Source: an uncultured Clostridia bacterium
GTDB taxonomy: Bacteria > Bacillota_A > Clostridia > TANB77 > CAG-508
Assembly (NCBI GenBank): GCA_944393165.1
Contig: CALXZF010000101.1
Span: 1 to 18,098, forward strand
Length of the DNA: 18,098 nucleotides
Reading direction: 5' to 3'
The notes under the pieces are model-generated. The model made no database searches, had not been told where the DNA came from, and saw only the letters and a list, made by a program, of their open reading frames with translations. The translations under genes were made by a program, and so were the position numbers. Below are positions 8,844 through 16,029 of the stretch, piece after piece. How positions within the stretch are numbered: the first letter of the stretch is position 1; each line of letters opens with the position of its first letter.

Positions 8844-8870
8844 TTGATATAAGTTATAAAAAATGATAAT
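8844..8870 (+). promoter_or_regulatory. Possible promoter of the S66 peptidase-UDG-GltD cluster
   Basis: TTGATA at 8844-8849 is followed by GATAAT at 8865-8870, with a short 15-bp spacer (TAATAT at 8867-8872 gives 17 bp). It lies about 95 bases before the first ATG of the cluster. A weak 7-bp inverted repeat (8906-8912 with 8933-8939) lies in the predicted leader. AT-rich DNA makes chance matches likely. Confidence 0.3.
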
Positions 8871-8963
8871 ATTATTTTTAGATTTAAATGGGAAAGGACA
8901 TAAAATAGGTTTATAGGTAAAGCCTTTGTTAAAAACCTAAATAATTATATAAGGGTAAAGACA

Positions 8964-9872
8964 ATGTTTAAAAAAGTAAAAAAAGGAGATACAGTTGGGG
9001 TGATTGCTCCTTCTTCAAAAATAGATAAGGACGATTTAGAAGCAATAAATAATTCAGTTTTATTAATGGAAAGTACTGGGCTCAAGGTTAAATTTGGAAG
9101 AAATGCATTTAAAGATACACTTGGTTATAGTGCTACTCCACAAGAAAAAGCTGAAGACATAATGGAAATGTTTAAAGATGATGAAGTAAGCTTGATTTTT
9201 TGCGTAAGTGGAGGATTTAATTCAAATAGTGTATTTGAGTATGTAGATTTTGATGTAATAAAAAATAATCCTAAGCCATTATGTGGTTTTAGTGATAGCA
9301 CATCATTAGAAAATGCTATATATGCCAAAACAGGTGTGATTACTTTTAATGGACCTACTTTCAAAGCACTAACTTCATGGGCGACTCCATATGCATATGA
9401 AGAAGTGGTAAAAAGATTTATGGAAGGAAATATGGAACTTGGCAAGCCAGAAGATGAATTTATTACAGTAAAAGAAGGAAAAGCAGAAGGAATACTAGTT
9501 GGAGGAAATTTAAGCTTAACAGATGAAATGGTATGCGGAAAATACAGTATAGATTTTACTGACAAAATACTTTTTATAGAAGAGTTTTGCCTAGAGACTC
9601 CACCGGAGGGAGTAAGTAATCACCTTTATCACATGAAGCAGAATGGAGTTTTTGATAAAATTAAAGGTATATGGGTAGGAAATTATGACGGTAGTGTGGC
9701 TCTTGAAAAAATTCTGCTAGATGTGATAGGAGACGAGTATGATTTCCCAATAATCAAGTCTAATAATTTTGGACATACAGAAAAGAAAACAGTTATTCCT
9801 GTGGGAGGAAAAGCAAGAATTGATACGAGTATGGAGAAAAAGATTGAGATAATAGAAAACTTCATGGAGTAA
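8964..9872 (+). CDS. LD-carboxypeptidase family protein (peptidase S66, MccF-like)
   Basis: S66 serine peptidases include LdcA, which trims the terminal D-Ala from tetrapeptides in murein recycling, and MccF, which inactivates microcin C. The 302-aa protein has the N-terminal 'VGVIAPSS' block, the nucleophile region 'VSGGFNSNSVFEYVDFDVI' (Ser87 expected as nucleophile) and 'NPKPLCGFSDST'. It also has 'LFIEEF' (Glu206 expected in the triad) and 'NNFGHTEKK' (His271 expected). The whole catalytic Ser-Glu-His set therefore seems present. The GG.NSN form of the nucleophile elbow is closer to the MccF branch than to classical LdcA. There is no signal peptide, so the protein is cytoplasmic. The ribosome binding site is only AAGGG (8951-8955). 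It lies 30 bases before the uracil-DNA glycosylase gene, suggesting cotranscription. Whether the substrate is murein peptide or a peptide-nucleotide antibiotic is open. Confidence 0.88.
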   Translation: MFKKVKKGDTVGVIAPSSKIDKDDLEAINNSVLLMESTGLKVKFGRNAFKDTLGYSATPQEKAEDIMEMFKDDEVSLIFCVSGGFNSNSVFEYVDFDVIKNNPKPLCGFSDSTSLENAIYAKTGVITFNGPTFKALTSWATPYAYEEVVKRFMEGNMELGKPEDEFITVKEGKAEGILVGGNLSLTDEMVCGKYSIDFTDKILFIEEFCLETPPEGVSNHLYHMKQNGVFDKIKGIWVGNYDGSVALEKILLDVIGDEYDFPIIKSNNFGHTEKKTVIPVGGKARIDTSMEKKIEIIENFME

Positions 9873-9902
9873 AATCAAACAACTTTGAGAGGAAGGAAAT
9901 AA

Positions 9903-10463
9903 ATGTACAATAACTGGGAAGAATTAGAAGAATCTATAGAAAATTGTAATAAATGCAAATTGTGTAAAACAAGATTAAATATAGTATTTGGAACAGGAAA
10001 TAAAAATGCAGATATTATGCTTATTGGAGAAGGTCCAGGTGCAGACGAGGATAGGCAGGGAATACCTTTTGTGGGAAGAGCAGGAAAGCTTATGGACAAG
10101 GCTTTCGAAGGCTTAGGAATAGAAAGAGAAAGTGTATACATTGCAAATATAGTAAAGTGTAGACCTCCTGCAAACAGGGTGCCAGAAGATGATGAAGCTA
10201 ATGCTTGCCTAGATTATTTGCGAAACCAAGTAATCTTAGTTAAACCAAAGATTATAGTATTGTTAGGAAGTACAGCATTAAAAAATATTTGTGGCAAAGA
10301 GTATGGAATTACAGCTTCACGAGGAAAGTGGATAGAGAAAAAAGGTATATTGTACATGCCAACATGGCATCCTGCAGCCTTGCTAAGAGATGAAAATAAA
10401 AAGATAGAATTTTGGAAAGATTTAAAAGAGGTTATGCGAAAGTATAATGAAATTATGGCTTGA
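9903..10463 (+). CDS. Uracil-DNA glycosylase, family 4 (Fe-S UDGa)
   Basis: This enzyme removes uracil from DNA as the first step of base excision repair. The 186-aa protein carries all family 4 hallmarks. The active-site block is 'GEGPGADEDRQGIPFVGRAG' (residues 42-61). The 4Fe-4S cysteines are Cys15, Cys18, Cys86 (in 'IVKCRPP') and Cys102 (in 'EANACLDYL'). The 'KIIVLLGSTAL' strand is followed by the 'WHPAALLRD' motif with His156. Older annotation calls this group phage SPO1 DNA polymerase-related. The ATG follows an AGGAAGG-like ribosome binding site. It is the middle gene of a three-gene plus-strand cluster (30 bases after the S66 gene, 64 before the GltD-like gene). An extra cysteine, Cys21, makes a C..C..C cluster at the N-terminus; it is not expected to be a ligand. 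Confidence 0.95.
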   Translation: MYNNWEELEESIENCNKCKLCKTRLNIVFGTGNKNADIMLIGEGPGADEDRQGIPFVGRAGKLMDKAFEGLGIERESVYIANIVKCRPPANRVPEDDEANACLDYLRNQVILVKPKIIVLLGSTALKNICGKEYGITASRGKWIEKKGILYMPTWHPAALLRDENKKIEFWKDLKEVMRKYNEIMA

Positions 10464-10527
10464 TATAAAAATAGATAAGGAAGCAAAGTGATAGTTTATA
10501 TTTTATGTATGAAAAGAGGTAGAAAAC

Positions 10528-11793
10528 ATGAATAAAGAAATACACGAATATACAGAATATTGCTTAAATTGTCCTACAAAGCCATGTAGCAATAAGGGGT
10601 GCCCATTAAATAATGATATTCCAACTTTTATAAAACAAGTTAAAGAGGGCAATTTAAAAGAAGCATATAAAACACTTTCTAAAACAACAGTATTAGGCAG
10701 TGTTTGTGGAAGAATATGTCCTCATATGAAACAATGCGAAGGAAGTTGTATAAGAGGAATAAAAGGAGAACCAGTTCAAATAGGCAGAATCGAATCATAT
10801 GTGTTTGATGAAGGTTTGAAAAATGAATGGTATAAAGAAGTAGAAAAAACTAATGAATTAGAGGGAAAAAATATAGCAATAATAGGTGGAGGACCGGCAG
10901 GCCTTACTTGTGGCAACTTTTTAGCAAGAATGGGAGCAAAAGTTGTTATATACGAAAAATATAATCATCTTGGTGGCATACTAGAACATGGAATACCAGA
11001 GTTTAGACTAGAAAAAGAAGTGTTGGATAGAACTGTTAGAGCAATATTAAATGAAGGAATTCTTGATATTAGTGTAGAATATGGCAAGGAACTTGGAAAA
11101 AATCTAAGCTTAGAAGAATTAGAAAACAAATATGATGCAATATTCCTAGGATTTGGAGCAAATATTCCTTCGAAAATGAATGTAGAAGGAGAAGATTTAG
11201 AAGGAGTACTTGGTGGAAATAGTTTATTAGAAACAGGTAAACATCCCGAGTATAAAGGGAAAAGAGTTGCTGTTATAGGTGGAGGAAATGTTGCAATGGA
11301 CTGCGCTAGAACAATAAAAAGGCTTGGAGCAGATAAAGTATATGTTATCTATAGAAGAGCTGAAAAACAGATGCCAGCAGAAGAAAAAGAAATAGAAGAT
11401 GCAAAAAGAGAAGGAATAGAATTTTTATTCCAAAATAATATTGTTAAAATATTAGGAAATAATAAAGTAGAGAAAGTAGAATGCATAAAAACCAATCTTG
11501 TGAAAAAAGAAGGAGAAACAAGAGAAGTTCCTGTAAACATAGAGGGAAGCAATTATCAGCTTGATATGGACTTTGTTGTAATGGCTTTGGGATCTTGTCC
11601 AGAAAGAGAAGTAATAGAAAAACTTGGATTAGAACTAAATAAATGGGGATATATTAAAGTTGATGAGAAACGCAGAACATCTAGAAAAAAAGTTTATGCC
11701 GGAGGAGATTTAGCAGGTGATAAAGGAACAATAGCATGGGCTGCAAAAGCGGGAAGAGATGCAGCAGAATCAATTAAAGAAGATTTAGCGTGA
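10528..11793 (+). CDS. GltD-like NAD(P)H oxidoreductase (glutamate synthase small-subunit family)
   Basis: This is an FAD/Fe-S flavoprotein of the GltD/SudA/NfnB group that moves electrons between NAD(P)H and a partner. The N-terminal Fer4_20 domain has two cysteine sets: Cys12, Cys15, Cys20, Cys25, and Cys60, Cys64, Cys70, Cys74, as for two 4Fe-4S clusters. An FAD Rossmann motif 'IAIIGGGPAGLTCG' follows at about 116-129, with the family's 'GGILEHGIPEFRL' block. The NAD(P)H Rossmann motif 'VAVIGGGNVAMDCA' is at about 247-260, with 'YRRAEKQMPAEEKEIEDA' after it. The C-terminal FAD loop is 'VYAGGDLAGDKGTIAWAAKAG'. At 421 aa it is somewhat shorter than most GltD (about 450-490). No glutamate synthase large subunit lies next to it, so a stand-alone or Nfn/Sud-like role is possible. 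The stop codon lies inside the stem of the strong terminator that follows. Confidence 0.9.
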   Translation: MNKEIHEYTEYCLNCPTKPCSNKGCPLNNDIPTFIKQVKEGNLKEAYKTLSKTTVLGSVCGRICPHMKQCEGSCIRGIKGEPVQIGRIESYVFDEGLKNEWYKEVEKTNELEGKNIAIIGGGPAGLTCGNFLARMGAKVVIYEKYNHLGGILEHGIPEFRLEKEVLDRTVRAILNEGILDISVEYGKELGKNLSLEELENKYDAIFLGFGANIPSKMNVEGEDLEGVLGGNSLLETGKHPEYKGKRVAVIGGGNVAMDCARTIKRLGADKVYVIYRRAEKQMPAEEKEIEDAKREGIEFLFQNNIVKILGNNKVEKVECIKTNLVKKEGETREVPVNIEGSNYQLDMDFVVMALGSCPEREVIEKLGLELNKWGYIKVDEKRRTSRKKVYAGGDLAGDKGTIAWAAKAGRDAAESIKEDLA

Positions 11794-11843
11794 GCGTGAA
11801 CAAAAGGGACACTCCCTTTTGTTCACGCTCATGCTATTTTTTT
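11786..11843 (+). terminator. Strong intrinsic terminator between convergent genes
   Basis: A perfect 19-bp stem (11791-11809 with 11813-11831) closes a 3-base loop and extends five more pairs, one of them G-U, to 11786 and 11836. A run of seven T (11837-11843) follows on the plus strand. The stop codon of the GltD-like gene (11791-11793) is in the left arm and the stop codon of the convergent minus-strand gene (11834-11836) is in the base of the right arm. There is no clean T run in the minus-strand direction, so it should work best for the plus-strand operon. Confidence 0.9.
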
Positions 11844-12910
11844 AGTTCTACACTAGCAGTTAAAATTGCTCTTATTTTCCTAAAGAAGGACGAAACTTTT
11901 GAAGTGTTTACAACAGCAAGATTAGTGTTGTTCATTATATTTTCGTATTTATTATCTAAATCAATCATTTTATTTATATAAAACTCATTAAAATCTGAAT
12001 AATTTTCATATATACCAATATAGTTTTTATAATTATATAATCGTAATCTGTATTCATCTATATCTGCAGTGGTTGAAATCCTATTAAATTGATTATTGAA
12101 GTAAGATGTAAAAATAAGATTTTGTGTTTCAAAGAAAAGGTCTCTTATTTTATTTTTACAATCTTCAATTTTCTTTGCTACTTTCTGTGCCTTCATACCT
12201 TCACAATTATCACTCATTAACTTATTATTGAGTTTTATGGCTTTCTCTTCAGTTTCTAATATCTTATCCAAATTAGCTTGTATTTTTAAGAAATTATTTA
12301 AACCACATAGATTAGCAAATTTTTCTTTAAAAACACTAGAACCATAAAAAGTGCTATCATATAAAGCGTCATTTCCAACTATATAAGCCATTTGACAGAC
12401 AAGATTGCATAAGATTGGATAATATGACGGACTAGTGGTAGGAAGTGAAATTCCATAATATTTTACAATTTCTTCTTTAGAATTTATTGCTTTTGATGCC
12501 ATAAGTTGTACAGCACCTTCATTTAATCCCATACCACAAATTTTTATTTCGCCAAAATCGCATAATCCTAATCTTACAAGATGTCCTTTTTTGTCCTTTA
12601 TTTCTTGCAAATAATGTATAAATTCATGCACTGCAAATTTTTCCATTTCATCTAAGCTAAGACCCTTTTTAAAGTACATAGATGAATTCTTGTAAAAATA
12701 TGTTGCCTCTGCAAAACCTTCTGGAATGTCGGCTATATACATAGGAATTCTAGATAGCGCAATAAATAAATTTTGAAAAATAAAGTGTTGCTCAGGAAAA
12801 GCATTACACAATTTTTCTGCAATATCTCTTGCAATAGTATTAACACTAAGTGTATCTAATTTTCCAACTACTGTAATTCCATCTTTTCTTAATTCTGATT
12901 CAATACTCAT
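11834..12910 (-). CDS. Uncharacterised HExxH zinc-metallopeptidase-like protein
   Basis: I do not recognise a named family. The 358-aa product carries 'FAVHEFIHYLQE', a HExxH zinc motif (His95, Glu96, His99), followed 32 residues later by 'GLNEGAVQLMA', where Glu131 in an NEG.x.Q context could be the third zinc ligand as in gluzincins. The N-terminal part is compact. The C-terminal half is rich in charged, predicted helical segments ('ILETEEKAIKLNNKL', 'KKIEDCKNKIRDLFFE'). No signal peptide or membrane helix is visible, so it is probably cytoplasmic. Start: I chose the ATG at 12910 because AAGGAG lies just upstream of it. The in-frame ATG 33 bases earlier would overlap the TATAAT at 12942-12947, which would place the transcript start downstream of that codon. 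Its stop lies in the shared terminator. Protease activity is an inference from the motif alone. Confidence 0.75.
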   Translation of the reverse strand: MSIESELRKDGITVVGKLDTLSVNTIARDIAEKLCNAFPEQHFIFQNLFIALSRIPMYIADIPEGFAEATYFYKNSSMYFKKGLSLDEMEKFAVHEFIHYLQEIKDKKGHLVRLGLCDFGEIKICGMGLNEGAVQLMASKAINSKEEIVKYYGISLPTTSPSYYPILCNLVCQMAYIVGNDALYDSTFYGSSVFKEKFANLCGLNNFLKIQANLDKILETEEKAIKLNNKLMSDNCEGMKAQKVAKKIEDCKNKIRDLFFETQNLIFTSYFNNQFNRISTTADIDEYRLRLYNYKNYIGIYENYSDFNEFYINKMIDLDNKYENIMNNTNLAVVNTSKVSSFFRKIRAILTASVELKK

Positions 12911-12941
12911 AAGAATTCTCCTTAGTAATTCATATATCACC

Positions 12942-12988
12942 ATTATACTACAAAAACAGAGAAAGTAATATTACAAGAATATTACTTT
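12942..12988 (-). promoter_or_regulatory. Promoter and inverted-repeat operator candidate for the HExxH gene
   Basis: On the minus strand a perfect TATAAT (plus-strand 12942-12947) lies about 30 bases before the chosen ATG. No good -35 hexamer is present at 16-18 bp. The expected -35 position is instead covered by a perfect inverted repeat with 11-bp arms, 12962-12972 and 12978-12988, and a 5-base spacer. A promoter with a poor -35 and a palindrome over it suggests control by a DNA-binding protein, although an AT-rich hairpin is also possible. Confidence 0.5.
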
Positions 12989-12989
12989 T

Positions 12990-13010
12990 TTGTTACAAAA
13001 TTGTTACAAA
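12990..13010. repeat. Two TTGTTACAAA direct repeats spaced 11 bp
   Basis: TTGTTACAAA occurs at 12990-12999 and again at 13001-13010, so the copies are 11 bp apart, about one helical turn. Each copy contains a near-palindrome, TTGT-T-ACAA. They lie between the inverted repeat upstream of the HExxH gene and the REPIN-like palindrome. They may be tandem protein-binding sites or chance in AT-rich DNA. Confidence 0.4.
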
Positions 13011-13012
13011 GT

Positions 13013-13147
13013 TGGGACAGGGGGACGGAGCATTTGTCCCAATTTTGGGAAATGGGGACAGACCTATTTTTCTATTTATAATATAATAGTGCTTAGGTCT
13101 GTCCCTTTGTCTCAGTTTTGGGACAATAGCTCCGTCCCCCTGTCCCA
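13013..13147. repeat. REPIN/MITE-like 135-bp palindrome
   Basis: Two 54-base arms (13013-13066 and 13094-13147) are inverted copies around a 27-base AT-rich centre. The outer 19 bases (TGGGACAGGGGGACGGAGC and its complement) match perfectly. So do a 9-base block and the inner 12-base block ending in GACCTA. A 12-base internal block and a 2-base junction differ. The GGGAC/GTCCC core repeats inside each arm, so each arm can fold on its own. The arms are far more GC-rich than the surroundings. This build, two inverted REP-like units, resembles REPINs mobilised by IS200/IS605-type REP transposases. No transposase is in the window and no target duplication is obvious. The right end abuts the leuS stop codon exactly. 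Confidence 0.8.
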
Positions 13148-15545
13148 TTATTTTACAACTATGTTATAAATTTTATTTTTTACATAGATTTCTTTTACTA
13201 CATTTTTCCCTTCAAGTTGTGCTTTGATATTATTATTATCATGAACAATTTCTTTTACAGTATCTTCTGGTGCGTCAATATTTATTTCTACAGTGGCTCT
13301 TACTTTTCCATTTATTTGTACAGGTATTTCAATTGTATCTTCTACTAACTTGCTTTCATCATATGCAGGCCAAGATTCATATGTGATTGTATTGCCATGT
13401 CCAAATCTATTCCATATTTCTTCTGCAATATGTGGTGCAACAGGGCTTAATAATTTAATAAATCCCTCTGCATATTCTTTAGGTACAACATCTTCTTTTG
13501 TTGCAGAATTTATGAAAATCATCATCTGAGAAATGGCTGTATTGAAATACATATTTTCAAAATCATTTGTTACTTTCTTTACAGTAAAATTATAAACTTT
13601 TTCTAAATTCTTGTTCTCTTTTTCTTGAACTTTGCCAGATTCTACTAACAATCTCCAAACTCTATCTAAGAATTTTTTAGAACCATCGATTCCGTTTGGA
13701 TCCCAAGGTTTAGCAGCATCAATTGGTCCCATAAACATTTCATAAACTCTCAATGCGTCTGCACCAAATTCTTTAACCATATCATCTGGATTAACGACAT
13801 TACCTTTTGATTTACTCATTTTTTCACCATTAGAACCAAGTATCATACCTTGATGACGAAGCTTAGCAAAAGGCTCTTTCGTAGGTGCAATTCCTTTGTT
13901 ATATAAATAATTATTCCAAAATCTTGAGTATAGTAAATGACCTACAGCATGTTCTGGACCACCAACATATAAATCAACAGGCATCCAATGTTTTAAAAGT
14001 TCTGGGTCTGCTATTGCATTTTCGTTATGTGGGTCAATGTATCTTAAAAAATACCAGCTTGAACCTGCAGAACCAGGCATTGTACTTGTTTCACGCCAAG
14101 CAGGCTTTCCTTCAAAAGTTGTATTTACCCAATCAGTTGCTTTATCTAGAGGAGAAGCGCCGGATTTTGAAGGAGCATAATCTTCTAGTTCTGGTAAAAC
14201 TAAAGGTAAATCCTCATCTGCTAAAACATGAATTTCGTTACCTTCAGTAAATACAACAGGAATTGGCTCGCCCCAATAACGCTGTCTTGCAAAAATCCAC
14301 TCACGAATTTTGTAATTTACTTTTTTAGTTCCAATTTTCTTATCTTCTAACCATGAAATCATCTTATCTATAGCTTCTTGTTTTCCAAGTCCATTTAAGA
14401 AATCAGAATTTATATGAATACCGTCTCCAGTAAATGCTTCTTTTGAAGTGTCTCCACCTTCTAAAACAGGAATGATGTCTATACCAAATTTATGAGCAAA
14501 TTCATAATCTCTTTCATCATGTGCTGGAACAGCCATAATAGCACCAGTGCCATATGTTGATAATACATAATCAGAAATCCAAATAGGAATTTCCTTTCCG
14601 TTTGCAGGATTTATAGCATAGCTACCTGTAAAACATCCGGTTTTTTTCTTTATTTAGCTCAGTTCTCTCTAAATCTGATTTTGATGCAGCTACTTTTTTG
14701 TAATTTTCTATAGCATCTCTTTGGGCCTCGCTAGTAATCTCATCGACTAACTCGTGTTCTGGTGAAAGTACACAATAAGTTGCACCAAATAAAGTATCGG
14801 CTCTGGTTGTAAAAACTGTAAACTCCTTATCTGTTCCTGCTACTTTAAATTTTATTTCTGCACCTACAGATTTACCAATCCAATTTCTTTGAATTTCCTT
14901 TGTGGATTCAGGCCAATCCAAATCATCTAATCCAGCAAGTAATACTTCTGCATATTTTGGAATATCCATTACCCATTGTTTCATATTTTTACGAACAACA
15001 GGGAAGCCACCTCTTTCACTTTTTCCGTTAATAACTTCATCATTTGAAAGAACACAGCCTAAACCTTCACACCAATTTACAGGCATCTCGACAAGTTTGG
15101 CTAAACCGTCATTATATAGTTGTTTAAAAATCCATTGAGTCCATTTGTAGTATGAAGGATCACATGTAGAAATTTCTTTACTCCAATCAAATGAAAAACC
15201 AAGCATTTTCAACTGCTTTTTAAAAGTCTCTATGTTTTGCTTTGTAAAACCAGCAGGATGATTTCCAGTCTTAATTGCGTATTGTTCAGCAGGAAGACCA
15301 AATGCATCCCAACCCATTGGATGAAGAACATTGTAACCTTGCATTCTTCTCATTCTAGACATTATATCTGTAGCAGTATATCCCTCAGGATGCCCAACAT
15401 GTAAGCCTTGTCCAGAAGGATAAGGGAACATATCTAATGCATAATATTTAGGCTTAGAAAAATCCCATACATCGGTTTTAAATGTCTCATTTTTTTCCCA
15501 ATATTCTTGCCATTTTTTTTCTATTTCATTAAAGTTGTATGACAT
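13148..15545 (-). CDS. leuS: Leucyl-tRNA synthetase, interrupted by one frame break
   Basis: This class I synthetase charges tRNA-Leu. The N-terminal part (15545 down to about 14650) has '[20 protein letters not shown]' with the HIGH motif HVGH at 49-52 and the editing-domain signature '[13 protein letters not shown]'. The C-terminal part has the editing-site '[13 protein letters not shown]', '[12 protein letters not shown]', KMSKS at about 575-579 and the C-terminal anticodon-binding region. The two parts are in different frames. The first runs into a stop shortly after 'TELNKEK', and removing one base in the A7CC run (plus strand 14641-14650) joins them as [12 protein letters not shown], giving about 798 aa, the usual LeuS length. 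Because leuS is normally essential, a sequence error is likelier than a true null. The ribosome binding site (GAGAGGA) lies about 10 bases before the ATG. No T-box leader is present. Confidence 0.9.
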
Positions 15546-15586
15546 AGTACCATTCCTCTCTTTGTGTATTTAAAACTATAACAAAT

Positions 15587-15615
15587 AATATACCATAAAA
15601 TGGGCAAAATTTCCA
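15587..15615 (-). promoter_or_regulatory. Candidate leuS promoter
   Basis: On the minus strand TGGAAA (plus-strand 15610-15615; 4 of 6 to consensus) and TATATT (15587-15592; 5 of 6) are separated by 17 bp. The -10 is extended by TGG directly before it. The start site would be near 15580, about 35 bases before the ATG. The repeat block begins 5 bp upstream of the -35. Confidence 0.5.
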
Positions 15616-15620
15616 TAGTT

Positions 15621-15680
15621 TTGGAAAAAATGTTAAGGTTACAATGTGACTAGTCACAAGTCTTGGAAAAATTGTTAAGG
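15621..15680. repeat. Repeat-palindrome-repeat block upstream of the leuS promoter
   Basis: Two 18-base direct repeats, TTGGAAAAAATGTTAAGG at 15621-15638 and TTGGAAAAATTGTTAAGG at 15663-15680, differ at one base and are 42 bp apart (about four helical turns). Between them, at 15645-15658, is the perfect 14-bp palindrome TGTGACTAGTCACA. Weaker similarity continues past both repeats, so the unit may be a longer imperfect tandem duplication. The block fits a composite regulator-binding region. It carries no ORF. Confidence 0.7.
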
Positions 15681-15694
15681 CTCAAAAATGTAAC

Positions 15695-15734
15695 AAAAAA
15701 ACACCACAAACAATCTACAAATTATTTTGGTGTT
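15695..15734 (-). terminator. Candidate terminator of the XRE regulator gene
   Basis: On the minus strand a 7-bp stem (plus-strand 15728-15734 with 15700-15706), with a 21-base loop, overlaps the stop codon and is followed by seven T (15701-15695). The long loop makes it moderate in strength. Confidence 0.5.
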
Positions 15735-15942
15735 ACACAATAGTATTTTCTGTCATATTTCTTATATATTTTCCTATTTCTGAATTAGTTAAATCTAACT
15801 CTACAATCAACTTCTTTAATACATCTCTTCTAGGCAAATCCTCTTCTTGGTCAATTCTAACATATTGTCTTAGGCTAATACCTAAAATATTTGCCATTTG
15901 TTCCTGAGTGTATTTCTTTGCTTTTCTTTTTTCTTTTATCAT
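15733..15942 (-). CDS. Small XRE-family helix-turn-helix regulator
   Basis: The 69-aa protein is essentially a single HTH_3 domain: 'KKYTQEQMANILGISLRQYVRIDQEEDLPRRDVLKKL', with the recognition helix around 'SLRQYVRIDQ' (residues 23-32). It lacks any effector or dimerisation domain beyond a short C-terminal tail. The ATG follows a TAGGAGA ribosome binding site. It diverges from the pilin/LRR surface protein gene, with 171 bp between their starts. A short inverted repeat over the -35 of the divergent gene is a plausible target. Such stand-alone Cro/XRE proteins often control an adjacent gene or themselves; control of the surface protein is inferred from position only. Confidence 0.88.
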   Translation of the reverse strand: MIKEKRKAKKYTQEQMANILGISLRQYVRIDQEEDLPRRDVLKKLIVELDLTNSEIGKYIRNMTENTIV

Positions 15943-16029
15943 AAATTTTATTATCTCCTATTATTATTTAGTTTACTAAGAATATGAAATATTTATATAA
16001 ATTATCCCATAATCATAAAAGAAAACATA

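Noticed and set aside
11790..11981. Plus-strand 63-codon frame after the GltD-like gene
   Set aside because: It starts inside the terminator hairpin and runs antisense to the HExxH gene.
12911..12943. Upstream ATG at 12943 for the HExxH gene
   Set aside because: It overlaps the TATAAT element and lacks a ribosome binding site, whereas ATG 12910 has AAGGAG at proper distance.
12962..12991. Intrinsic terminator on the plus strand (hairpin plus T run)
   Set aside because: No plus-strand gene leads into it; its position over the minus-strand -35 fits an operator better.
13885..14250. Plus-strand open frame inside leuS
   Set aside because: It lies opposite highly conserved LeuS motifs and shows no family features or translation signals.
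14640..14650. Programmed -1 ribosomal frameshift site (A-AAA-AAC) in leuS
   Set aside because: A -1 shift leads to the third frame, not the frame of the LeuS C-terminus; the correct frame needs +1 or loss of one base.
15645..15658. CRP-type operator (TGTGA...TCACA)
   Set aside because: The spacer between half-sites is 4 bp rather than 6, and a CRP role in this organism cannot be supported; kept only as a palindrome.
15621..15680. Rex operator (TTGTTAA half-sites)
   Set aside because: The TGTTAA half-sites are direct, 42 bp apart, not inverted with a 4-bp spacer.
15546..15732. T-box riboswitch upstream of leuS
   Set aside because: There is no T-box core sequence (AGGGTGGNACCGCG-like) and no specifier-stem layout; the region holds direct repeats and a palindrome instead.
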